6,441 bases of DNA from Sulfuriferula multivorans (GCA_010365175.1 JAAFGW010000172.1:1-6441), one strand, 5' to 3'. Counted from the first letter of the stretch, positions 1 through 6,149 are shown. Numbers and translations: made by a program. Notes: generated by a model not told the origin, from the letters alone.

Positions 1-1
1 C

Positions 2-766
2 ATCCTGTTACATCTGGCCTCGGCCTATCACGTGTTTGGTACGGACAAGGTTGGACAGGATGTGCTCTACATCAGCCTCAAGAGCATCCGCACCGGGCTG
101 GTGATTGGGACACTTACCACCTTGGTTACGCTGCCACTGGCGATAGGCTTGGGTATCGCGGCGGGCTATTTTCGCGGCTGGATTGATGACGTCATCCAGT
201 ACGTCTACACAGTATTGAATTCGATTCCGGGGGTGTTGCTGATTGCGGCGGCGGTGCTGATCGTACAGGTGTACATCGAATCCAATCCCGAGCTGTTCGA
301 CACCGCCGCCGCACGTGCTGACATTCGCCTGTTGGCGCTGTGCCTCATCCTGGGCGTGACCAGCTGGACCGGGCTGGCGAGATTGCTGCGCGGCGAATCG
401 CTCAAGCTGCGTACGCTCGATTATGTGGAAGCCGCACGGGCTTTTGGTGTGTCGCACACCCGCATCATCAGCCGGCATATTTTCCCTAACGTGTTTCATC
501 TGGTGTTGATCGCCATCGTGCTCGATTTCTCCGGACTGGTGCTGGCCGAAGCGGTGTTGTCGTATATCGGCGTCGGGGTCGATCCCAGCATGCACAGCTG
601 GGGCAACATGATCAATGGTTCGCGACTTGAACTCGCCCGTGAGCCGGTAGTGTGGTGGCAACTTGGCGCAGCGTTTACCTTCATGTTTACCCTGGTACTG
701 GCCGCCAACCTGTTTGCCGACGGTGTGCGCGACGCGTTCGACCCACGCCAGGGAGGCCGTCGATGA
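2..766 (+). CDS. Peptide-type ABC transporter permease (OppC/DppC family), 5' end missing
   Basis: Inner-membrane permease of a binding-protein-dependent importer of the oligopeptide/dipeptide class (MetI-like fold). The frame is open to the left edge, so the gene starts outside the window. The GTG at 32 is not the start: it lies inside the family segment that precedes the first core helix, read here as HVFGTDKVGQDVLY, where most relatives have GTDxxGRD. Several hydrophobic helices follow. The cytoplasmic EAA loop that docks on the ATPase is clear at about 425-490 (EAARAFGVS followed by RHIFPN). The C-terminal part has the family pattern LAEAVLSYIGVGV, then a last helix and DAFDPR. 254 residues are visible, most of a protein of about 300 or more. 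The stop overlaps the ATPase start (ATGA, 763-766), so the two are almost certainly co-translated. The substrate cannot be told from the sequence; peptides are the family default. Confidence 0.93.
   Translation: MLLHLASAYHVFGTDKVGQDVLYISLKSIRTGLVIGTLTTLVTLPLAIGLGIAAGYFRGWIDDVIQYVYTVLNSIPGVLLIAAAVLIVQVYIESNPELFDTAAARADIRLLALCLILGVTSWTGLARLLRGESLKLRTLDYVEAARAFGVSHTRIISRHIFPNVFHLVLIAIVLDFSGLVLAEAVLSYIGVGVDPSMHSWGNMINGSRLELAREPVVWWQLGAAFTFMFTLVLAANLFADGVRDAFDPRQGGRR
751..756 (+). promoter_or_regulatory. Shine-Dalgarno site for the fused ATPase gene
   Basis: GGGAGG lies six bases before the ATG at 763. It selects this ATG over the longer upstream reading of the same frame, which begins with a GTG at 652 and would add 37 residues unlike any ABC ATPase. 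The site sits inside the last codons of the permease gene. Confidence 0.75.
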
Positions 767-2739
767 AAACCTTGCTTCGAGTTGATAAACTGGTGACTGA
801 ATTTGGCCACGGTGCGGATGCCTTGCGCGTGGTCGATGGGGTGTCATTTCACGTCGCTGCAGGCGAAACTTATGCGCTGCTGGGCGAGTCCGGCTGCGGC
901 AAGTCGATCACTGCCTTGTCGCTGATGCGGCTGCTGCCGGATGGCGGACGCATCAGCGCTGGTTCGGTGCATCTGGACGAACAGGATGTGCTTGTGCTAC
1001 CCGAGCGCGACATGCGGGGCGTGCGTGGGGGGGGCATGGCGATGATTTTCCAGGAGCCGATGCTGGCCTTGAATCCCGTGATCAAAGTGGGCACGCAAAT
1101 CACCGAGGCGCTGGAACTGCATCAGCACCTCACCGGGCAGGCGGCATGGGACGCCGCACGTGCACTCCTCGACTCTGTGGGTGTGCCGGATGCGGCGCGG
1201 CGGCTGGAATCCTATCCGTTTGAATTATCAGGTGGCTTGCGTCAGCGGGTGATGATCGCGATGGCGCTGGCGGGTAAACCGAAATTGCTGATTGCGGATG
1301 AACCGACGACCGCGCTGGACGTGACCATCCAGGCCCAGGTGCTGGAGGTGTTGCGGCACTTGCGCGCCGAGCAGCAGATGGGCATGTTGCTGATCACGCA
1401 CGACCTCGGCGTGGTGGCAGAGAATGCCGATCGCGTCGGCGTGATGTACGCCGGTGAGCTGGTGGAGGAGGGCACGCGCGAGGCGTTCTTTGCCACGCCG
1501 AAGCATCCCTATAGTCGCATGCTGTTCGAAGCGCTGCCGCGCCCTGGCGATGGCGGTCGGTTGACCACGATTCCCGGCCAGGTGCCTGGATTTGATAGCG
1601 AATTGCATGGTTGCCGCTTTGCGCCGCGGTGTCCGTATGCGATTGCACGGTGCCGGTCTGAATCGCCGGACTGGCAGGAGCTGAATGGCCAGCGAGTCCG
1701 CTGCCATCTGGCGACCGAATTGCCGGTACGCAGTGAACGCGAGATGACGGCCCATGCAAAGTCTGGGGCTATCACACAGCCCCTGCTTCAGGTCGATGGA
1801 TTGAAAGTGCATTTCCCGGTTCGACAGGGTTTTTTCCAGCGTACGGTTGGGCATGTGCGCGCAGTGGATGATGTGACGCTGTCGATTCAGGCAGGCCGCA
1901 CGCTGGCTTTGGTGGGTGAATCAGGATGTGGGAAAACCACCGTGGGCAAGGCGCTGTTGCGCTTGGTCGAGCCGACGGCAGGCTCGATTGCGCTGGGTGG
2001 CGAAACCATCCACGCAAATAATACCGCTACGCTGCGTCGGCAGGCGCAAATGGTATTCCAGGATCCGTTCAGTTCACTCAATCCGCGCATGCGCGTGGCG
2101 GACATCCTGCTCGAGGGCATGGATGCGCTGGGTGTGGGCGCTGCCCATGATCGCCGCGAGGTGATGACCCAGCTATTGCGTCAGGTCGGGCTGCCCGAAG
2201 ACGCTGGCGGACGCTATCCGCATGCTTTTTCAGGCGGCCAGCGCCAACGCATTGCGATTGCGCGTGCGCTGGCGGTGTCACCCCGGTTAGTGATTTGTGA
2301 CGAGCCCACCAGTGCGCTGGATGTGTCGGTGCAGGCGCAGATTTTGAACCTGTTGAAAGACTTGCAGGACAGCTTGGGGCTGGCCTATCTCTTCATCACG
2401 CATAATCTGGCCGTGGTAGATTATCTGGCGCACGACGTCGCGGTGATGTACCTCGGCCGCATTGTCGAACAGGGTGCCGCCGCCGATGTGCTGAGTTCGC
2501 CGCGGCATCCCTACACCCAGGCGCTGGTGAGTGCGGTGCCGCGTATTGAGGCTCAGACGGGGCAGAGCATCATTCGACTGGCTGGCGATCAGCCTTCGCC
2601 GCTTAATCCGCCGCAGGGCTGCCATTTTCACCCACGCTGTTCACACGCAAGCGAGGCTTGTCGGCAAACCTACCCAGATCCAACCCTACTGGACACTGGA
2701 CACTGGGTGCGGTGCCATTGGGTTGCGGCGCAGTCTTAA
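763..2739 (+). CDS. Fused double ABC ATPase (OppD-OppF type) of a peptide importer
   Basis: Cytoplasmic motor of the importer whose permease precedes it: one 658-residue chain carrying two nucleotide-binding domains, as in GsiA or YejF, where Opp and Dpp systems use two proteins. Half 1: Walker A GESGCGKS at 41-48, Q-loop Gln98, signature LSGGL at 155-159, Walker B LLIADE at 175-180, switch His213. Half 2: Walker A GESGCGKT at 385-392, Q-loop Gln433, signature FSGGQ at 489-493, Walker B LVICDE at 509-514, switch His547. Both sites look catalytically complete. Each half ends in the oligopeptide-type tail (HPY motif, then a Cys-rich segment): Cys284, 290, 297, 314 and Cys620, 626, 633, 651. Such cysteines are reported to hold a 4Fe-4S cluster in some dipeptide/oligopeptide importers. 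Start: ATG with GGGAGG six bases before, overlapping the permease stop. Substrate unknown; the binding protein is outside the window. Confidence 0.95.
   Translation: MKTLLRVDKLVTEFGHGADALRVVDGVSFHVAAGETYALLGESGCGKSITALSLMRLLPDGGRISAGSVHLDEQDVLVLPERDMRGVRGGGMAMIFQEPMLALNPVIKVGTQITEALELHQHLTGQAAWDAARALLDSVGVPDAARRLESYPFELSGGLRQRVMIAMALAGKPKLLIADEPTTALDVTIQAQVLEVLRHLRAEQQMGMLLITHDLGVVAENADRVGVMYAGELVEEGTREAFFATPKHPYSRMLFEALPRPGDGGRLTTIPGQVPGFDSELHGCRFAPRCPYAIARCRSESPDWQELNGQRVRCHLATELPVRSEREMTAHAKSGAITQPLLQVDGLKVHFPVRQGFFQRTVGHVRAVDDVTLSIQAGRTLALVGESGCGKTTVGKALLRLVEPTAGSIALGGETIHANNTATLRRQAQMVFQDPFSSLNPRMRVADILLEGMDALGVGAAHDRREVMTQLLRQVGLPEDAGGRYPHAFSGGQRQRIAIARALAVSPRLVICDEPTSALDVSVQAQILNLLKDLQDSLGLAYLFITHNLAVVDYLAHDVAVMYLGRIVEQGAAADVLSSPRHPYTQALVSAVPRIEAQTGQSIIRLAGDQPSPLNPPQGCHFHPRCSHASEACRQTYPDPTLLDTGHWVRCHWVAAQS
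2688..2706 (+). repeat. Short tandem repeat, 7-base unit, about 2.7 copies
   Basis: The unit ACTGGAC is repeated head to tail (2688-2694, 2695-2701, then partial ACTGG) near the 3' end of the fused ATPase gene. It encodes part of LLDTGHWV, between the third and fourth cysteines of the C-terminal cluster. Seven is not a multiple of three, so gain or loss of one unit would shift the frame and remove the last cysteine. It may be no more than chance. Confidence 0.6.
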
Positions 2740-2748
2740 CGTTTTTGG

Positions 2749-2958
2749 ATGGAAACCGAATTGAACACAGGCAAACACAGTCGCAATTTCTGGATCGGCA
2801 ACGCAGTGCTGACTTTGGCAATGCTGCTGCTGTTTTTCATGGGACCCCTGTCCGATGCGCTGGGCATTTGGGCTGCGGTGCTGTGGATGGTGCTGGCTGC
2901 GGCAGGAATGGGCTTGATCATGTCGGACCGGTCAGAAGAGCCCCCTGCGCCCGACTGA
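2749..2958 (+). CDS. Small two-helix inner-membrane protein, function unknown
   Basis: I do not recognise a family. The 69-residue product has a polar N-terminus with Lys9, His10 and Arg12, a hydrophobic helix at about 14-32, a short turn containing Pro33 and Asp36, a second helix at about 38-58, and an acidic proline-containing tail. By the positive-inside rule this is a hairpin with both ends in the cytoplasm. The ATG lies nine bases after the ATPase stop, so it is probably read from the transporter mRNA by reinitiation; no good Shine-Dalgarno site is seen. A TTG at 2761 (ninth base after a GGA) is an alternative start and would leave both helices intact. The hydrophobic pattern and tight operon spacing argue for a real gene. 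A role as a small transporter accessory subunit is only a guess. Confidence 0.65.
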   Translation: METELNTGKHSRNFWIGNAVLTLAMLLLFFMGPLSDALGIWAAVLWMVLAAAGMGLIMSDRSEEPPAPD

Positions 2959-2978
2959 CAATCGGTGCCCTATCAAAC

Positions 2979-2996
2979 CGTCAAGGCTTCCTGACG
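2979..2996. terminator. Weak stem-loop at the convergent gene ends
   Basis: CGTC-A-AGG-CTT-CCT-GACG can fold into a seven-pair stem with one bulged A and a three-base loop. It covers the mltD stop codon and lies about 20 bases after the stop of the small membrane-protein gene. No U-run follows on either strand (the minus strand continues GTTTG), so it is not a typical intrinsic terminator. The 22 bases between the two stops (2959-2980) hold nothing else that I can see. Confidence 0.25.
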
Positions 2997-4543
2997 ACAA
3001 TCTCCTGGCCGGGCCGGATGGTGCTACTTTTTTTGAATGCCGGATTCCAATGTTTGATGTCAGCCAGTGAGGCGTCGAATCGCTCTGCAATGGAAAGCAG
3101 GGTATCTCCCCGCTTGACCGTGTAGTCGACGGGTTGGGTAGGCTTGATGTTATTTGGGTTGAACGCAACATGCTGGATGGCCGCGCGCTTTGGAATGGCT
3201 TTTTCATTGAAGGGTAAAAGGAGCGTTTGCCCAACATGAAGGCTGCCCTTGAGATCGGGGTTGGCCTGGATAAGCTTGGAAACAGAGAGGCCGTAGCGGC
3301 GTGCCACACCAAACAGGGTGTCGCCAGTTCCTACCTTGTGATGACTGGTTCCCCCAACCGCGGAATCAGGTATTGGTTTGGGAGGGGCGATCACGCCACG
3401 CCCCTGGACTGGCACCAGAATGCTTTGTGCTTGCACCAGCTTTCCGCGCTTCAGATTAAACAGGTTGTATTCTTTCAGCCGTTCGATGGTGACCTTGAAC
3501 CGCTTGGCGATGGCTTCCAGTCGGTCGCCTTTCTGTGCGGGAAAAGGTTGCCATGAATCCCAGGTTTTGGTTTCCAGATTGCGCTTGAATTGATCCGTTT
3601 TTTCGACCGGGACCAACAGGTTGACCGGGCTGTCCGAGCGAATCAGGTTGCGCGGAAAAGCGGCATTCAGTGCGATGAAATCATTGCTGCTCATGTCTGC
3701 GAGGCGTGCGGCGGCATGGATGTCCATTCCGGCAAGGACCGTGACCTGATTGAAATACGGCTGGTTGGGAAGGCTGTTGATCGCGACACCAAATTGCTCC
3801 GGATTTCGAATCAGATTTTTGATGGCCAGTAGTTTGGGGACGTAGTGGCGGGTTTCGTTCGGCAACGTCAGGCTGGCGTAATCGGTGGGCAAGCCCTGGT
3901 CGACATTTTTCTGGATAGCGCGTGCAACGCAGCCTTCTCCACAGTTATAGGCAGCCAGCGCCAACTGCCAGTCGCCAAAATCCAGATAGAGCTTACCCAG
4001 ATAATCGAGTGCGGCATTGGTGGAGGCGGTGAAATCACGGCGGCCGTCATACCAGTCGTCCTGCTTGAGCCCGTAATGGCGGCCGGTGGCCGGCATGAAC
4101 TGCCAGATTCCGGAGGCCGCAGAGGATGATAGCGCGCTTGAGTTGAATGCACTTTCGATCATCGGCAGCAAAGCGATTTCCATCGGCATTGAGCGGCGGT
4201 CGACTTCTTGAACAATGTGGAACAGATAGCGCCGTGATCGTTCAACCATACGACGCACGTAGTCCGGGCGCGCGGCATACCAAGCAACATATGTGACTAC
4301 AAGCGGGTTATCTGTGGCGGCCTCATCAATTTTGAAGCCATTGCGGATGCGCTGCCAAACATCGTCCAGACGCACTTCGCTGACAGTTTCGCTTGCCGCA
4401 GAGAGGGGTGGTGCGTCGCCATGCCATTCCAGCGTTTGAATTTGAGCGGAGGGTTCTGCTGCGAACCCAGTCAGACAGAACAGCAATAGGAGTAATGCCA
4501 GAGCGGATTTTGATTGAGTCGAGGCTATCTGGGTGTCGGCCAT
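2981..4543 (-). CDS. mltD: Membrane-bound-type lytic murein transglycosylase D (MltD) with three LysM domains
   Basis: Periplasmic enzyme that cleaves the MurNAc-GlcNAc bond of peptidoglycan, leaving 1,6-anhydro-MurNAc ends. Numbered from the ATG at 4543 (520 residues): signal peptide with hydrophobic core at about 14-27 and a likely signal peptidase I site after FAA (29); SLT/GH23 domain at about 107-220 with catalytic Glu130 in MIESAFN, then GIWQFMPATGRHYGL and AYNCGEGCV; LysM domains at about 332-379 (divergent), 400-444 and 473-518, which bind glycan strands. E. coli MltD is a shorter lipoprotein with two LysM domains. Here the only Cys in the signal peptide is preceded by LLF and does not make a lipobox, so the protein is probably soluble or held by its LysM domains. 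An in-frame TTG at 4558, with GGGAG six bases before it, could add five residues. The gene lies 69 bases after gloB on the same strand, with no strong promoter or terminator between, so co-transcription is likely. Confidence 0.95.
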   Translation of the reverse strand: MADTQIASTQSKSALALLLLLFCLTGFAAEPSAQIQTLEWHGDAPPLSAASETVSEVRLDDVWQRIRNGFKIDEAATDNPLVVTYVAWYAARPDYVRRMVERSRRYLFHIVQEVDRRSMPMEIALLPMIESAFNSSALSSSAASGIWQFMPATGRHYGLKQDDWYDGRRDFTASTNAALDYLGKLYLDFGDWQLALAAYNCGEGCVARAIQKNVDQGLPTDYASLTLPNETRHYVPKLLAIKNLIRNPEQFGVAINSLPNQPYFNQVTVLAGMDIHAAARLADMSSNDFIALNAAFPRNLIRSDSPVNLLVPVEKTDQFKRNLETKTWDSWQPFPAQKGDRLEAIAKRFKVTIERLKEYNLFNLKRGKLVQAQSILVPVQGRGVIAPPKPIPDSAVGGTSHHKVGTGDTLFGVARRYGLSVSKLIQANPDLKGSLHVGQTLLLPFNEKAIPKRAAIQHVAFNPNNIKPTQPVDYTVKRGDTLLSIAERFDASLADIKHWNPAFKKSSTIRPGQEIVVRKP

Positions 4544-4612
4544 TCTGATTCCGGGCAAGTCGGTCTCCCGTACTCAATTAAGACCCCATCCTATGTGTAC
4601 CTGAAGAGTCGG

Positions 4613-5383
4613 TCAACCGTCCCAGGCATCCTTGGCTGCCCGTATCGCGCCAAATACCTCGGCAGGGTTGGGGTGTGGCTGATTCAAATATTTCGCAGCA
4701 AAGGCAGTCATGTCTGCATTATGAAAGCGCAGGAACGGATTGGTCCGTTTTTCCAGCGCCAGGGTTGAAGGCAGGGTGGGGAGCCCGTGCGCGCGCGCGT
4801 CACGATCCCTGGCTTCCCGCTCAAGCAATGCCGGATTATGGCCGTCTATAGTCTTGGCGAAATCTATATTGCTGAGCGTGTATTCATGCGCACAGCAGAC
4901 TTGGGTAGCATCGGGCAAAGCCAAAATCTGATCGAGGCTGGCTGCCATCATGCCAGGGTTTCCTTCGAACAGTTTTCCACAGCCGCAGCCGAAAACCGTG
5001 TCGCCGCAAAACAGGTTGCCATGACCCACGTAGCTGATGTGATCCAGCGTGTGGCCAGGGGTGGCTAACACATCGAAATGTAAGGGTGGGTGGGCAATGT
5101 CGACGGTATCGCCGCCATGCAGGATATGGGTTGTAGCGGGGATGCGGAGATTTTCCGGTGCATAAATGGTACAGCTGAAGCGTTGACGCAGCAGGGTGTT
5201 GCCGCCAGTATGGTCGCGATGGTGGTGCGTGATCAGGACAGTCGTCAGCACAAGCTGTTGCGCGTCGAGAAAGGCGATCAGCGGTGCAGGGTCACCCGGA
5301 TCAACTGCGATAGCGTGCTGTCCATCGTGCATCACCCAAATATAATTGTCCTCGAACGCAGGCAATAAGATAAGTGTCAGCAT
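4613..5383 (-). CDS. gloB: Hydroxyacylglutathione hydrolase (glyoxalase II)
   Basis: Cytoplasmic metallo-beta-lactamase-fold enzyme that hydrolyses S-D-lactoylglutathione to D-lactate and glutathione, the second step of methylglyoxal detoxification. The product has 256 residues, the usual family length. Metal ligands are all visible: HHHRDH at 53-58 (His53, His55, Asp57, His58), His111 in TPGHT, Asp128 in CGDTVF and His166 in AHEYT. The glutathione-site pattern is also present: Lys137 in GKLFEG, Tyr168, NPFLR at 215-219, and Arg248 with Lys251 near the C-terminus. The ATG at 5383 gives the standard N-terminus MLTLILLPAFEDNYIW; the in-frame TTG at 5420-5422 would add 13 residues that do not look like GloB. 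No Shine-Dalgarno site precedes this ATG (a run of six C on the coding strand). The gene runs divergently from the methyltransferase and upstream of mltD, as in E. coli. Confidence 0.96.
   Translation of the reverse strand: MLTLILLPAFEDNYIWVMHDGQHAIAVDPGDPAPLIAFLDAQQLVLTTVLITHHHRDHTGGNTLLRQRFSCTIYAPENLRIPATTHILHGGDTVDIAHPPLHFDVLATPGHTLDHISYVGHGNLFCGDTVFGCGCGKLFEGNPGMMAASLDQILALPDATQVCCAHEYTLSNIDFAKTIDGHNPALLEREARDRDARAHGLPTLPSTLALEKRTNPFLRFHNADMTAFAAKYLNQPHPNPAEVFGAIRAAKDAWDG
5318..5346 (+). promoter_or_regulatory. Candidate promoter for the methyltransferase-rnhA genes
   Basis: A perfect -10 hexamer TATAAT lies at 5341-5346, and a poor -35 (CTGTCC, three of six matches) lies 17 bases before it. 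Transcription would begin near 5353, leaving about 50 bases of leader before the ATG at 5406. The hexamer falls inside the gloB codons for the conserved NYIW segment, so the protein sequence alone could explain it. Confidence 0.35.
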
Positions 5384-5392
5384 GGGGGGCGT

Positions 5393-5396
5393 GGAG
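5393..5396 (+). promoter_or_regulatory. Shine-Dalgarno site for the methyltransferase gene
   Basis: GGAG lies nine bases before the ATG at 5406 and fifteen before the ATG at 5412. It favours 5406 over the in-frame ATG at 5382, which has only weak purine-rich sequence upstream and whose start would overlap the gloB start codon. Confidence 0.45.
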
Positions 5397-5405
5397 ACAG
5401 AAAGA

Positions 5406-6149
5406 ATGACTATGGTACCCAAGCTTGAGGCAGATTGGTTTGAAACCCCGCTCGGTCAGCATGTACTGTATCGCGAACAGCGCTATTTCGATCACGCTGT
5501 CTCGGATGTATTTGGATTTAATGCGGTCCAGGTAGGGTTGCCGCAGATTGATTTTCTGCGTAACAGCCGGATCCCCCTGCGTGTGACTTGTGCCATTGAG
5601 CACACGGCCGGGGTGCGGGCTGACCCCATGTTTTTGCCGTTCGAGAGCCAGTCGCTGGACTTACTGCTACTGCCCCATGTTCTTGAATTCAGTGCGCATC
5701 CGCATCAGGTTCTGCGCGAGGCCGAGCGTGTATTGCGCCCGGAAGGTCGCCTGGTGATGACAGGATTTAACCCACGGAGCTTGTGGGGGCTGGCGCGAAC
5801 CTTGCTGGGTGGTGAACGAGGCTACCCATGGAATGGCAGCTTTTTGAACATTTCCCGGGTCAAAGACTGGATGGTGTTATTGGGGCTCGAGGTGGCGGCG
5901 GGCAGCATGTGTTGTTACCGCCCGCCGATCAACCGGGAAAACTGGCTGCGGCGTCTGCGCTTCATGGAACCGGCGGGGGATCGCTGGTGGGCCATGGGAG
6001 GCGGGGTGTATTTTTTGCAGGCAGTGAAGCGAGTGCATGGAATGAACGTTATCCTGCCGCAGTGGAAAAAGCCGGTGACACAACGTTTGTTGTCACCCGC
6101 AGCCAAAGTCATTCATCTGAAACAGGTTCGAGTACGACGTGAACGTTGA
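5406..6149 (+). CDS. Class I SAM-dependent methyltransferase, YafS-like
   Basis: Probable cytoplasmic methyltransferase of the Methyltransf_11/YafS group; the acceptor substrate is not known. Of 247 residues (from the ATG at 5406), the family-like parts are a degenerate SAM-binding loop at 40-51 (AVQVGLPQIDFL, without GxGxG), ADPMFLPFE at 72-80, SLDLLLLPHVLEF at 83-95, and EAERVLRPEGRLVMTGFNP at 105-123, the last being the post-motif strand typical of this group. The C-terminal third is basic and ends VRVRRER. Alternative starts are the ATGs at 5382 and 5412; 5406 has the best placed GGAG. The product lies between gloB and rnhA exactly where E. coli has yafS, which supports orthology. The stop lies 11 bases inside the start of rnhA, so the two are probably translationally coupled. 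A wholly structural or regulatory role without methyl transfer cannot be excluded. Confidence 0.85.
   Translation: MTMVPKLEADWFETPLGQHVLYREQRYFDHAVSDVFGFNAVQVGLPQIDFLRNSRIPLRVTCAIEHTAGVRADPMFLPFESQSLDLLLLPHVLEFSAHPHQVLREAERVLRPEGRLVMTGFNPRSLWGLARTLLGGERGYPWNGSFLNISRVKDWMVLLGLEVAAGSMCCYRPPINRENWLRRLRFMEPAGDRWWAMGGGVYFLQAVKRVHGMNVILPQWKKPVTQRLLSPAAKVIHLKQVRVRRER

Noticed and set aside
652..762. 37-residue N-terminal extension of the ATPase from a GTG at 652
   Set aside because: It overlaps the permease end in another frame and has no ABC-like sequence, while the ATG at 763 has a good ribosome site and gives the standard N-terminus.
8..847. Long minus-strand open frame (279 codons) opposite the permease gene
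   Set aside because: Its product is rich in His, Gln and Arg with no recognisable domain, and it lies opposite a clear permease. It is an antisense shadow of a GC-rich codon pattern.
1228..1854. Minus-strand open frame (208 codons) opposite the fused ATPase
   Set aside because: It covers the signature and Walker B codons of the ATPase, has no family features and has shadow-like composition.
3028..3034. Run of seven T (seven A on the mltD coding strand) near the mltD 3' end
   Set aside because: Considered as a slippage site or terminator tract. It lies inside the last LysM domain (FKKSS codons), has no hairpin before it, and the frame is intact.
2658..3125. Plus-strand open frame of 155 codons across the transporter/mltD junction
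   Set aside because: It overlaps the ATPase end, the small membrane-protein gene and the mltD end. Its product has no coherent domain or hydrophobic pattern.
4563..4586. GGTCT...AGACC inverted repeat between gloB and mltD
   Set aside because: The stem is only five pairs with a loop of 14 bases and no T-run, too weak to call a terminator or an operator.
5301..5603. Minus-strand open frame of 100 codons spanning the gloB/methyltransferase junction
   Set aside because: It is out of frame with gloB and opposite the methyltransferase N-terminus, with no recognisable features.
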